DNA of 64,000 nt. It comes from an uncultured Christensenellaceae bacterium (lineage in GTDB: Bacteria > Bacillota > Clostridia > Christensenellales > Christensenellaceae). Numbering within the stretch: the stretch's first letter is position 1; each line of letters begins with the position of its first letter. The notes under the pieces were generated by a model. It was not told the DNA's origin, made no database searches, and worked only from the letters and a program-made list of their open reading frames with translations. The stretch is taken from assembly GCA_910588425.1 (NCBI GenBank), contig CAJUPM010000011.1:5181-69180 (forward strand), given 5' to 3'. The translations under genes and the position numbers were made by a program. Of the stretch, positions 34,073 to 42,443 are shown in pieces.

Positions 34073-35365
34073 CTATCGAACCTCATCCAGCGTTTTGGCG
34101 ACGCGGTGCTCGATGGGCTTCCACTCCACCTTCTGGAACAGAGCGGCCAGAGAGATGGGAATATAGGTGAAAAGGAAGAGAGGGAAGGTAAACGTATACA
34201 GAATTTTCTTATGCGCAGGGCATTTGATAGCCTTCCACTCGGTGATGGTCGTGAGCACGCCGACGACAAACAGCGTCATGTAGTAGTTAAACAGGGACAT
34301 GATCAGCGATTGGCTGGTCAGCTGGATCAAAATCGGGTTGATGCGAGAGCCGAACGCCGCGGCGCACAGGAAAACCACATTGACGACCATGGAGAGCAGT
34401 GAGACAAACGTCGCTGGCATGACGGTCATCGTCATATCATAGCAGGCGAAGTTGTTGGCATCTTTGCGGAAAATGCCGCAGATGAGGCGCTTGCCGTATT
34501 TGCAGATGATCTGGTAGAACCCTTTGCACCACCGCATCCGCTGATGCCAGGACTGCACAAAATCCTCGGGCTGTTCGTCGTAGAGCACAGCCGTTTCGCA
34601 GTAGCCGATGGTCTCGCCCTTTAAAACATTGTCCACGGTGAACTCGATATCCTCGGTCAGCAGGTGGTGAATCCAGCCGCCCTGCTCGCGGATGATCGCG
34701 CTGGAGAGGAGGAAGCCCGTGCCCGAGATGGCGCAGCTGGTGCCCAGCCGCATTCTGGGGTTGTTGAGGTATTTGGCTTCCCGAAGGAACCACAGGCCAT
34801 AGCCGGCAGAGAGCCAGTTGGTCCCGAAGTTTTTGGAGTTGCGGTAGCTGGTGATGACGCGGTAGCCCTGGCTGAAGACCTTGTTCATCTCCTCGATGTA
34901 GTGCTCATCCAGCAGGTTATCCGCGTCGAACACGAAGTAGCCGTCGAAATAGGAATCACCGTATTCGGCTGCGATTTTATGGAATGCGTAATCCAGGGCA
35001 TAGCCCTTGCCCACGCGTATTTTATTGAACCGGCGGTAGACGATGGCGCCATGCTCGCTGGCGACCTGCGCCGTGTTGTCTGTGCAGTTATCTGCAACGA
35101 CAAAAACCTCCACAAGCTCTTTGGGGTATTTCTGCCCCTTGATTGTATCGATCAGCTGGCCGATGACAGAGCTTTCATTGCGCGCCGAAATGAGAACGCC
35201 GTAGCGGTGCTGCTTTGCCTCTGTCTGAGGGGCGTTTCCAGACTTCAATCTCTTTTTATCCCGATGCTTGCCAACCAAGGCAACGACGATATAAAACATC
35301 TGATATGCGTACATCGCCGTGATGAGAATAAAAATAATCATATTGAAGGTTTTGATAAATTCCAT
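34073..35365 (-). CDS. Processive GT2 glycosyltransferase (cellulose/chitin/hyaluronan-synthase-like)
   Basis: 430 aa. An N-terminal membrane helix (about 8-30) precedes a GT-A domain with ISARNESSVIGQLIDTIKG, VADNCTDNT, the metal-binding FVFDADNL, LLTEDIEFT and QRMRWCKG (Q-x2-RW). Four C-terminal membrane segments follow. The D, DxD, TED, QxxRW set marks processive beta-glycosyltransferases that polymerise and export polysaccharide. No partner genes lie nearby. The ATG at 35365 follows GGAGGAAACAAA; the frame is open to 35404 without a ribosome site. Confidence 0.88.
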   Translation of the reverse strand: MEFIKTFNMIIFILITAMYAYQMFYIVVALVGKHRDKKRLKSGNAPQTEAKQHRYGVLISARNESSVIGQLIDTIKGQKYPKELVEVFVVADNCTDNTAQVASEHGAIVYRRFNKIRVGKGYALDYAFHKIAAEYGDSYFDGYFVFDADNLLDEHYIEEMNKVFSQGYRVITSYRNSKNFGTNWLSAGYGLWFLREAKYLNNPRMRLGTSCAISGTGFLLSSAIIREQGGWIHHLLTEDIEFTVDNVLKGETIGYCETAVLYDEQPEDFVQSWHQRMRWCKGFYQIICKYGKRLICGIFRKDANNFACYDMTMTVMPATFVSLLSMVVNVVFLCAAAFGSRINPILIQLTSQSLIMSLFNYYMTLFVVGVLTTITEWKAIKCPAHKKILYTFTFPLFLFTYIPISLAALFQKVEWKPIEHRVAKTLDEVR

Positions 35366-35799
35366 TTTGTTTCCTCCATAATTTTCCCATTCGAAGAATA
35401 GCATCCCGGGGGATACGATTCAAGCGGCTTAAAGAAATTTTAAAAAACACTTGCGAACTATTTACAAAATATATATAATTTTGTGGCAAAAAAGATGAAT
35501 TTGTAACAGAAGATGTCGAAACAAAGCCTATAGGCGCGCCGTTCAAAAATAATATTTTTTGAAAAAGCGAGCCTGCCATGTTTGCGCGAGCCGGCTTTTT
35601 TGCATGATACTTATATGTATATTTACTTTTCCGCAAGCCATGATACTGCCGGCGTAAATTTTAAAATGGGAGGGCTTATCATGACGACAAAAAGGGCTGC
35701 TTCATGTTGAAGACGCCTTCGGCCACGCTAAGTGCGCAAGGAAGCGGCGGAGCGGCGCGACTGCTTTTTAAAGATGTATCAGAAGGCAGATATAAAAGC
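35366..35799. other. Intergenic region without a recognised gene
   Basis: About 430 bp, AT-rich on the left (upstream DNA of the glycosyltransferase). A GAGCC-flanked segment near 35565-35603 ends in GCCGGCTTTTTT and could be a plus-strand terminator with no gene before it. At 35681 a ribosome-site-preceded ATG opens only nine codons. No known RNA family was recognised. Confidence 0.5.
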
Positions 35800-35830
35800 A
35801 GCGCCCCGAAAACCAGCTTTTCGGAGCGCT
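35800..35830 (-). terminator. Terminator of the cupin gene
   Basis: AGCGCcCCGAAAA/TTTTCGGaGCGCT hairpin with one mismatch and a CTTTTAT tail on the minus strand, just past the cupin stop. Confidence 0.75.
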
Positions 35831-35845
35831 GTTTGATGCGGCCGC

Positions 35846-36169
35846 CTAAAAAGAGACGATCAGCAGCATTTTGAACTGTTCTTCGCCGTATACAGCGTGG
35901 GGAATATCCTTGGGCATGACGATCGTCTGCCCCTGCTCCAGATAGTAGACCTGGCCGCCGATGGTGAAGCGCCCTTTGCCATCCAGCACGGTTACCATTG
36001 CATCGCCCCCGGAGGCATGGGTGGAGATTTCCTCTCCCTGATCAAAGGAAAAGATTGTAACGCTGACGAGCTCGTTTTGCACCAGCGTTTTGCTCACGAC
36101 CTGCCTCTGCTGATACGCGATTTGATCTTTGAGCGACAGCACTTGCTCTTTTTTGATGTTTTTATACAT
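35846..36169 (-). CDS. Single-domain cupin protein
   Basis: 107 aa, one small beta-barrel. Cupin motif 1 is partial (STHASGGDAMVTVLDGKGRF, about 50-69) and motif 2 reads VMPKDIPHAVYG (about 84-95). Metal-binding residues are fewer than in a standard cupin, so the ligand is unclear. Start follows GGAGG. Stand-alone gene. Confidence 0.85.
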   Translation of the reverse strand: MYKNIKKEQVLSLKDQIAYQQRQVVSKTLVQNELVSVTIFSFDQGEEISTHASGGDAMVTVLDGKGRFTIGGQVYYLEQGQTIVMPKDIPHAVYGEEQFKMLLIVSF

Positions 36170-36417
36170 TCCGCCCCTCCTATATAAGATGATATTTTTA
36201 TTATGCCCGCTTGCTGTTAATAGTTTAGTGAACCTGCAATATTTTCTGCAAATCCCGCCGCACCCGCTAGTAAGCCGCTGCCGGGATGGGAATGGAGATT
36301 CCGGAAATCAGCTCGGCTTCAAAGCGCCGGATTGCGACGAGATAGAGCGTGTTTACCAGTGCTTCTATGAAGATATTGCAGAGAAATAAACTGATTTGCG
36401 CGATCAGGAGAAAAGAA

Positions 36418-36795
36418 ATGGAGGATACGAGGATGACGGTGCAGCAATGTTATCAGGCAATGGGCTCAGATTATGAGGATGTGATGAGCAGGCTCAGGAC
36501 GGATGAGCGGGTGAAAAAATTCCTGCTCAAGGTGTCGAGCGATTCCAGCTATGCGCTGCTATGCAGTTCGCTGGAGCAAAAGGATATCTCCGAGGCTTTT
36601 TGGGTGGCGCATACGATAAAAGGCATCACCCAGAATCTCTCGCTGACAAAGCTCTATGCGTCCTCTGCGCAGCTTTGCGACGTGCTGCGGGATCGGCAGG
36701 AATATGGCGAGGATATCCAGCCTGCCTTTGAGGCAGTGGAAAAGGACTACGAGTTCACCATCGGCTGTGTTCAGCAGCTGGCGGAGAGCGTATAG
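36418..36795 (+). CDS. HPt-domain phosphotransfer protein
   Basis: 125 aa, helical. The phospho-accepting histidine is in FWVAHTIKGITQNL (about residue 65), as in Hpt domains relaying phosphate between hybrid kinases and response regulators. No kinase or regulator is adjacent. AGGAG lies seven bases before the ATG at 36418; an ATG at 36433 is also preceded by GGAGG and would give 120 aa. The upstream 36170-36417 shows nothing else. Confidence 0.85.
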   Translation: MEDTRMTVQQCYQAMGSDYEDVMSRLRTDERVKKFLLKVSSDSSYALLCSSLEQKDISEAFWVAHTIKGITQNLSLTKLYASSAQLCDVLRDRQEYGEDIQPAFEAVEKDYEFTIGCVQQLAESV

Positions 36796-36927
36796 CTGAA
36801 TTGGCCGGAAAAATGATTCACCGTGATAAGCCGCAGAAGAGAAAGCGCGCGCTAAATTGGGGCGATAGGGCATGGTGCGAAAAAATGAAGCGAGCAGGGC
36901 GCCTTGCTCTGCCCTATGCCAAATAGA

Positions 36928-36956
36928 AAAAGACCCGCTTAAATAGCGGGTCTTTT
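36928..36956 (+). terminator. Terminator downstream of the HPt gene
   Basis: AAAAGACCCGCT/AGCGGGTCTTTT 12-bp arms with a TAAAT loop. Another hairpin (ATAGGGCA at 36865-36872 with TGCCCTAT at 36910-36917) precedes it. Confidence 0.8.
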
Positions 36957-37074
36957 GAGTAGAAGGCCAAACGCACCTTTTAAAAAGATAAATAAGGGGT
37001 TTGCATTTTGAAGCCTTGTTTAATACTTGCAAAATAGATTTTTTGTTTTTTGTAAAAGCGCCGCAGGCGCATAA

Positions 37075-37168
37075 CCGCAAAAAAGTGGTAGGCAAGCGGG
37101 GAATAAAAAACCGAGCAAGGGACGAGCGAACGTTTTTTATTCGAGAGCGAGGCCGAGCTTTTTTGCGG
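37075..37168. repeat. Nested inverted repeat
   Basis: Outer arms CCGCAAAAAAG (37075-37085) and CTTTTTTGCGG (37158-37168) enclose inner arms GAATAAAAAAC (37101-37111) and GTTTTTTATTC (37132-37142). The two unpaired segments between them are both exactly 15 bases. It would fold into a long hairpin with an internal loop. Only one copy is present in the window. Confidence 0.65.
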
Positions 37169-37195
37169 AAGAGGAGCGGCAACGGGGCGAACGTC

Positions 37196-37224
37196 AAAGC
37201 CCTCGGCATATTGCCGAGGGCTTT
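37196..37224 (-). terminator. Terminator of the tRNA-Arg gene
   Basis: AAAGCCCTCGGCA/TGCCGAGGGCTTT 13-bp arms, three-base loop, 26 bases past the tRNA 3' end. Confidence 0.8.
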
Positions 37225-37249
37225 GTGTGCAGCGTAGTTTGCTGCGACG

Positions 37250-37326
37250 TGGCGTACCCGGGAGGATTCGAACCTCTGACCTTTGGAGTCGGAGTCCAAC
37301 GCTCTATCCAGCTGAGCTACGGGTAC
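37250..37326 (-). tRNA. tRNA-Arg (anticodon CCG)
   Basis: Reads 5' GTACCCG acceptor strand at 37326, D-arm with AGCTCAGCTGGATAGAGC, anticodon stem TTGGA/TCCAA around CTCCGAC (anticodon CCG, codon CGG), T-loop GGTTCGAATCC, and an encoded CCA at 37252-37250. 77 bases with CCA. Confidence 0.95.
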
Positions 37327-37335
37327 AACATGGAT

Positions 37336-37364
37336 ATCTTAGCACACTTTCCCCGCGTTGGCAA
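37336..37364 (-). promoter_or_regulatory. Predicted promoter of tRNA-Arg
   Basis: Minus strand TTGCCA (37359-37364), 17-base spacer, TAAGAT (37336-37341), ten bases before the tRNA 5' end. Confidence 0.7.
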
Positions 37365-37573
37365 GACGGTGCGCGATGCAAATTTTCAAAATATATGGTA
37401 ATATTATTAAAGGCAAAAACAAAAATCTGCGCTCAAAGCGAGGGCTTTCCGGCCGAAAAGACCTTTCAAATCTTATCTTTTTGGAGTAAATTGTCCGGCC
37501 GAAAATGAAAACAGCGCAGGAAAGTCAAATCTTCAGCACATATGCTCAGCTGCCGGCAAAAGGAGAAAACTAC

Positions 37574-39310
37574 TTGATCAACGGAAAAACAGAAGGAATC
37601 AAACAAAATATACTGGATGAGCTGGAACTGCTCTATGAGGCGCAGTGCCCGCGCGGCGAATTTCTGACGCAGGAGCTGGCCGATGCGCTGGCAAAATACT
37701 CCTGCATGCTAAACCGGGAGATCTCCATTTTTCTTTCCAGAAGCGGGAACGTGCTGGATATTTCCATCGGAAGCGAGGATAACGTCTCTCTGCCTGTGAT
37801 GAGAAAGCGGCGGGGCACCCTGGGCCTTTCGGGCGTGCGCTGTATTCATACGCACCCGGGTGGCAGCTCGCACCTTTCGGATGTGGACGTCGGTACGCTG
37901 CTTTCCGCGCGGATGGACTGCATGGCGGCGCTGGCTGTTGCAGACGGCGTGCCCAAGAGCCTGTGCGCAGGATTTATCGGGGAGAGCTTGGGCGAGGCGG
38001 TTTTTGCAGGCCCGTTTTTCATCCGCAGGCTGCCCAACCGTTTCTTGATGGAAGAGATTGAGCGGGCGACCCGCCGGGTGGCGGATCTCGTGCGCACCCA
38101 GGCCACGGAGGAGGAGACCGAGCGGGCGATTCTCGTGGGGTTAAGCTGCACGCAGGCAGAGATGGACGAGCTGGCGCTTTTGGCGCAGACGGCCGGCGCA
38201 GAGAGCGTCGCGCAGTTTGTGCAGGATCGGCCGCGGGAGAGAGGGCTCTATATTGGGCGGGGAAAAGTGAAGGAAATCTCCCTGGCGGTTTCTGCGCTGG
38301 AGGCAGACCTGGCTATTTTCAACGACGAGCTTTCTGCCATCGAGGCGCGCAACCTGGAAGAACAGCTGGGTGTCAAAATAGTGGATCGGACGACGCTGAT
38401 TTTGGATATCTTTGCCCGCCGGGCCAAAACCCGGGAGGGACGGCTGCAAGTTGAACTGGCTCAGCTCAAATACAACCTGCCCCGGCTCATGGGAGAGGGC
38501 CTGGCGCTCTCCCGGCTGGGAGCGGGCATTGGGACTAGAGGCCCGGGCGAGAGCAAGCTGGAGATGGATCGCCGCAGAATCCGCCGGCGCATCTACGAGC
38601 TGGAAGGGGAGATCGAAAAGCTGGCGCTTCAGCGCGGCCTGCGCCGGGAACAGCGGGAGAAGAACAATGTCCCCGAAATCGCGCTGGTGGGCTACACCAA
38701 CGCGGGCAAAAGCAGCCTGCTCAACGCCGTCTCGGATGCGGGCGTCTATGCGGAGGATCAGCTGTTTGCCACGCTGGATCCCGTAACGCGCAAGGTGCAG
38801 ATGCCGTCCGGCAAGGAAATGCTGTTTACGGATACCGTCGGGTTTATCCATAAGCTGCCGCACGATCTGGTCAGCGCATTCCGCTCGACGCTGGAAGAGG
38901 CAAACCGGGCGGATCTGCTGCTGCTTGTAACCGATCTTTCAAGCCCAGAGGCTGAAAAACAGTCGCAGGTTGTGCGGGAGGTCTTGGAGGAGCTTGGGGC
39001 AGGCGATAAGCCGGCGTTCCGCGTCTATAACAAGGCCGATTTGGTGCAGGATGTCCCGGAAAACACCCGGAGTGCCTTCTGCATTTCCGCCAAGACGGGG
39101 CAGGGTATCCCCGAGCTTTTGGCAGCGATCGAAGCCAGGCTTCAGCCTAAGATGGCCGAGGTGAGCCTGAAGCTTGGCTACCAGGAGGGGGCAAAGCTGG
39201 CGCAGCTGCAAAAATGCGCGGAGGAGATCCGGGTAGAATACGAGGAGCAGGGGATAAGCGTCTGGGCAAAACTGCCGGAGATCTGGGTAAAACGCATTCT
39301 GGGCCAGTAA
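37574..39310 (+). CDS. hflX: GTPase HflX with N-terminal JAMM/RadC-like domain
   Basis: 578 aa from a TTG start at 37574, which has AGGAG eight bases upstream; an ATG at 37505 has none. The C-terminal part is HflX: glycine-rich GAGIGTRGPGESKLE, G1 GYTNAGKSS, G3 DTVGF, G4 NKAD. HflX rescues and splits ribosomes under stress. The first ~180 residues hold the metalloprotease-type pattern H-T-H-x7-S-x2-D (HTHPGGSSHLSDVD) with an upstream glutamate (NREISIFL), as in JAMM/RadC folds. The domain role is unknown. The protein is longer than the usual ~430-aa HflX. Confidence 0.9.
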   Translation: MINGKTEGIKQNILDELELLYEAQCPRGEFLTQELADALAKYSCMLNREISIFLSRSGNVLDISIGSEDNVSLPVMRKRRGTLGLSGVRCIHTHPGGSSHLSDVDVGTLLSARMDCMAALAVADGVPKSLCAGFIGESLGEAVFAGPFFIRRLPNRFLMEEIERATRRVADLVRTQATEEETERAILVGLSCTQAEMDELALLAQTAGAESVAQFVQDRPRERGLYIGRGKVKEISLAVSALEADLAIFNDELSAIEARNLEEQLGVKIVDRTTLILDIFARRAKTREGRLQVELAQLKYNLPRLMGEGLALSRLGAGIGTRGPGESKLEMDRRRIRRRIYELEGEIEKLALQRGLRREQREKNNVPEIALVGYTNAGKSSLLNAVSDAGVYAEDQLFATLDPVTRKVQMPSGKEMLFTDTVGFIHKLPHDLVSAFRSTLEEANRADLLLLVTDLSSPEAEKQSQVVREVLEELGAGDKPAFRVYNKADLVQDVPENTRSAFCISAKTGQGIPELLAAIEARLQPKMAEVSLKLGYQEGAKLAQLQKCAEEIRVEYEEQGISVWAKLPEIWVKRILGQ

Positions 39311-39412
39311 TTTTGCACAATATATTGATTTTTGCAGGGCGGGGTGCTACTCTTAAACCAAAGCCAAATATATCTAACATAGGATAATATGGCGAGGAGG
39401 TATTGTTTCTTT

Positions 39413-40213
39413 ATGTATGGAGATTATTATTACGACGGTGTCTGGACCGCGGCGGCTGGCATCGCAATCGTGCTGATTCTGATCGTTTTGGCACTGGTGG
39501 TTCTCTTTTATGTTTTTGCGGGAATTGGCCTGTATACCATGGGAAAACGCAGAGGAGTGCAGACGCCCTGGCTTGCCTGGCTGATTCCAAGCTTTGTGGT
39601 CGGCGCCATTGCAGACGACTATGATGAGCGCACCAAGGGAAAATCCATGGGGCTGCGCTGGATTCTGCTGGGCCTGACCATCGGTAGCATCGTGCTGAAC
39701 AATATCGGCATTGGCAGCGTCAGCCTTTATACTTACGGCAGATATGGCAGTGCTTACGGTGCAGGGAGCGGCATTGCGGTTCTGACTGGGATGATCATCA
39801 GCATTACGTTGCTGGTGTTCTCCTATATCGCTCTATATCGGATCTACAAATCTGCCAACCCGAACAGCGCGACGACCATGCTGGTTTTGTCCATCTTCTT
39901 CCCGGTCATCATCCCCTTTGTCATCTTTGGCCTGAGAAAGCGGGACGACGGCATGCCTTATGGCCAGCAGGGGCCGATGGGATATGCTCCTTACGGCGCC
40001 CAGCCGCCCTATTATGGGCAGAGCCAGTATCAGCCGTATCAGGGATATCAGAACCCGGCAGGCGGGTTTGCGCCGCAGGGCTATCAGCCGCCCATGCAGC
40101 AAAATCCGGGAGTGCCGTATCCAGGCGGCACGCAATATCAGGGCAATCCCCAGACGCCAGCTCAGCCGCAGCAAAATGGGGCAGAGCAGGGAGAAGGCCC
40201 TTCTGAGCAGTAA
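39413..40213 (+). CDS. Membrane protein with Pro/Gln/Tyr-rich C-terminal tail
   Basis: 266 aa. About four hydrophobic segments lie in residues 8-170. The last 75 residues are disordered and rich in Pro, Gln, Tyr and Gly with repeated PPYYGQSQYQPYQ-like units. Family not identified; similar tails occur in DUF4870- or zinc-ribbon-linked membrane proteins. AGGAGG lies 12 bases before the ATG at 39413; the upstream ATG at 39389 overlaps that site and is less likely. No functional context. Confidence 0.7.
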   Translation: MYGDYYYDGVWTAAAGIAIVLILIVLALVVLFYVFAGIGLYTMGKRRGVQTPWLAWLIPSFVVGAIADDYDERTKGKSMGLRWILLGLTIGSIVLNNIGIGSVSLYTYGRYGSAYGAGSGIAVLTGMIISITLLVFSYIALYRIYKSANPNSATTMLVLSIFFPVIIPFVIFGLRKRDDGMPYGQQGPMGYAPYGAQPPYYGQSQYQPYQGYQNPAGGFAPQGYQPPMQQNPGVPYPGGTQYQGNPQTPAQPQQNGAEQGEGPSEQ

Positions 40214-40225
40214 GGAAAAGTAAAG

Positions 40226-40259
40226 AGAGAAAAAGGCTGGGAAACCAGCCTTTTTCTCT
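40226..40259 (+). terminator. Terminator of the Pro/Tyr-rich membrane protein gene
   Basis: AGAGAAAAAGGCTGG/CCAGCCTTTTTCTCT, 15-bp perfect arms with a GAAA loop. Confidence 0.85.
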
Positions 40260-40312
40260 GCTTGCCGATAGGAAGAGCGCGAAGGCAGAAAGACGAAAAC
40301 ACAGCATATGAA

Positions 40313-40342
40313 AAAAGGATCTGCCGCAAGGCAGATCCTTTT
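40313..40342 (-). terminator. Terminator of glyS
   Basis: AAAAGGATCTGCC/GGCAGATCCTTTT 13-bp arms, GCAA loop, 15 bases past the glyS stop. Confidence 0.88.
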
Positions 40343-40357
40343 GATTTTGCTTCGGGC

Positions 40358-41746
40358 TTAGAAGCTCTCTTTCTCATCCAGGAAGGCCGGAAGATTCTCA
40401 ATGGGCATGCGAACCTGCTCCATGGTATCCCGATCCCGGACGGTAACGCAGCCGTCATCCAGCGTCTCAAAATCGATGGTGATGCAGTAGGGCGTGCCGA
40501 TCTCGTCCTGGCGGCGGTAGCGTTTGCCGATGCTGCCAGAGAGGTCGTAATCGACGTTATGGTGCTTTAAGAGCATCTCGTAGACTTCATCCGCCTTCTC
40601 AGAGAGCTTTTTCTGCAAGGGCAGAACTGCGGCTTTATAGGGCGCCAGGGCGGGATGCAGATGCAGGACCGTGCGCGTCTCGCCGTTCTCCAGCTGCTCT
40701 TCGTCGTAGGCTTCGCAGAGGAATGCCAGCGTGACGCGGTCGGCGCCCAGCGAGGGCTCGATGCAGTAGGGGACATACTTCTCATTGGTAATGGGATCCT
40801 GATAGGTGAAGTTCTCGCCCGAATGCTCCATATGCGCCTTGAGGTCGAAATCCGTGCGGTCTGCGATGCCCCAGAGCTCGCCCCAGCCGAACGGGAAGAG
40901 GTATTCGATATCCGTCGTGGCGTTGGAATAGTGCGAAAGCTCCTCGGGGGAGTGATCCCGCAGCTTGATGCTCTCCTCGGGCATACCCAGGCTGAGCAGG
41001 AAGTTCTTGCAGTAATCCTTCCAGAAATAGAACCACTCCATCTCCTCCTTGGGGTTGCAGAAGAACTCCAGCTCCATCTGCTCGAATTCCCGGGTGCGGA
41101 AGGTGAAGTTCCCGGGGGTGATCTCGTTGCGGAAGGATTTGCCAACCTGCGCGATGCCCATGGGCATCTTGCGGCGGGTGCTGCGCAGCACATTTTTGAA
41201 GTTGACGAAAATGCCCTGGGCCGTCTCGGGGCGCAGGAAAATTTCCGAGGCGGTATCCTCGTTGACGCCCTGGAAGGTTTTAAACATCAGGTTGAATTTG
41301 CGGATGGGCGTGAAGTTGTTCTTGCCGCAGGTGGGGCAGGGGATATGCTCGGCGATGAACTCCTCCATCTGCTTGTTATCCATCGCGGCGACATCCAGAT
41401 CAAGTTTATGCTCGAATACGTAGTCCTCGATGAGCTTATCCGCGCGGAAACGCTCGTGGCACTCTTTGCAGTCCATCAGCGGGTCGTTGAAGCCGCCCAC
41501 ATGCCCGGATGCGACCCAGGTTTCCGGGTTCATGAGAATGGCGCAGTCCAGGCCGACGTTATAGCGGCACTCGGTGACGAATTTGCGCCACCAGGCTTTT
41601 TTGACGTTGTTCTTGAACTCGACGCCCAACGGGCCGTAATCCCATGTATTGGCGAGGCCGCCGTAGATTTCCGAGCCGGGGAAAACAAAGCCTCTATTTT
41701 TCGCCAGCGCGACGACTTTATCCATTGTTTTTTCGCTTCTCTGCAT
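40358..41746 (-). CDS. glyS: Glycyl-tRNA synthetase (single-chain alpha2 type)
   Basis: Class II synthetase charging tRNA-Gly. 462 aa, the homodimeric type rather than the two-gene GlyQ/GlyS type. Opening KNRGFVFPGSEIYGGLANTWDYGPLG, motif 2 FRNEITPGNFTFRTREFEQMELEFF and motif 3 SLGADRVTLAFL are intact. A glycine-type T-box leader precedes it. GGAGG is six bases before the ATG at 41746; an internal ATG at 41725 is less likely. Confidence 0.96.
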   Translation of the reverse strand: MQRSEKTMDKVVALAKNRGFVFPGSEIYGGLANTWDYGPLGVEFKNNVKKAWWRKFVTECRYNVGLDCAILMNPETWVASGHVGGFNDPLMDCKECHERFRADKLIEDYVFEHKLDLDVAAMDNKQMEEFIAEHIPCPTCGKNNFTPIRKFNLMFKTFQGVNEDTASEIFLRPETAQGIFVNFKNVLRSTRRKMPMGIAQVGKSFRNEITPGNFTFRTREFEQMELEFFCNPKEEMEWFYFWKDYCKNFLLSLGMPEESIKLRDHSPEELSHYSNATTDIEYLFPFGWGELWGIADRTDFDLKAHMEHSGENFTYQDPITNEKYVPYCIEPSLGADRVTLAFLCEAYDEEQLENGETRTVLHLHPALAPYKAAVLPLQKKLSEKADEVYEMLLKHHNVDYDLSGSIGKRYRRQDEIGTPYCITIDFETLDDGCVTVRDRDTMEQVRMPIENLPAFLDEKESF

Positions 41747-41786
41747 ACCAAACCTCCTAAAATTCGTATTGATGTGCGTATAAAAT

Positions 41787-41978
41787 AAAAAAACCTTCAG
41801 CCTTATAGGGACGAAAGAATCTCTTCCGTGGTTCCACCCTATTTGGCCAAAAGCCCACTTTCAAAAAAGGTCTCTATGGGCTGCCGATAGCAGCGCGCCA
41901 GCGCGGTTTGCACCATCCACCGCGTCTCTTTGTTCTGGCCTTCTCTGCCGTTACGCCCAACCTGCGATATGCTCTTTT
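41787..41978 (-). promoter_or_regulatory. T-box leader of glyS (glycine responsive)
   Basis: The minus-strand leader has the apical stem I signature GGTGGATGGTGCAAACC, a specifier GGC at 41883-41885 (followed by A, with a paired GGGC/GCCC stem below), and an antiterminator AGGG-TGGAACC-ACGGAAGA...TCTTTCGT-CCCT at 41807-41840. The variable base A in TGGAACC matches a U discriminator, as in tRNA-Gly. The T run corresponds to 41787-41793; the terminator stem before it looks weak. Confidence 0.88.
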
Positions 41979-41984
41979 CCTTCT

Positions 41985-42013
41985 ATCATATAGAAAGGCA
42001 GGGGAAAAGTCAA
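41985..42013 (-). promoter_or_regulatory. Promoter of the glyS T-box transcript
   Basis: Minus strand TTGACT (42008-42013), 17-base spacer, TATGAT (41985-41990). Confidence 0.75.
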
Positions 42014-42135
42014 TATTTGCGGGGCGGGAAAAAAGAAAGAAATTTTGAGAAAATTCGGCACAATTTTCTGCTTCCAACGTACTATACAGTAAGCTTTGAA
42101 AGCTCAAAATTATTCCGATTAGGAGGAACTTTACT

Positions 42136-42351
42136 ATGGGTTGTGGTTGTAACAATGGTTGTGGCGGTTTTGGTGGCAATAGCTGCTGGATTATCATCCT
42201 TCTGCTTCTGTGCTGCGGTGGCTGCGGCGAGAACGGCTTCGGCGGCGGCATGGATTGCTGCTGGATTATCATTCTGCTTCTGTGCTGCTGCGGCAATAGA
42301 AACAACAATAGCTGCGGTTGCCAGGAGAATAACTGCGGTTGCGGCTGCTAA
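42136..42351 (+). CDS. Cysteine-rich small protein with repeated hydrophobic cores
   Basis: 71 aa with 17 cysteines, many glycines and asparagines. Two near-copies of CWIIILLLLCC (residues 17-26 and 43-51) alternate with GCGCNNGCGG-type segments, so it looks like an internal duplication. AGGAGG seven bases upstream of the ATG and a strong terminator after it support a real gene. It somewhat recalls small Gly-rich spore-coat/YjcZ-type proteins with one hydrophobic core, but the cysteine content is unusual. Function unknown; metal binding, spore-coat crosslinking or membrane insertion are possible. Confidence 0.75.
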   Translation: MGCGCNNGCGGFGGNSCWIIILLLLCCGGCGENGFGGGMDCCWIIILLLCCCGNRNNNSCGCQENNCGCGC

Positions 42352-42396
42352 TTGAGAAGGGTTCGCCAAGAAACAAACGATGACATAGACGCTTAT

Positions 42397-42443
42397 GCGC
42401 AATAAAAAAGGAGCGGCATCTGCCGCTCTTTTTTTATTGCGCA
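42397..42443. terminator. Bidirectional terminator
   Basis: GAGCGGCA/TGCCGCTC core extended by A/T runs and GCGCAATAAAAAA/TTTTTTATTGCGC outer arms; it overlaps the end of the VOC gene. Confidence 0.88.

Noticed and set aside
35681..35710. Nine-codon frame with a ribosome-like site
   Set aside because: Too short and with no conserved context; recorded only as part of the empty intergenic region.
36559..37299. Minus-strand open frame covering the tRNA-Arg region
   Set aside because: The sequence is a typical artefact of translating tRNA and antisense HPt DNA; no ribosome site.
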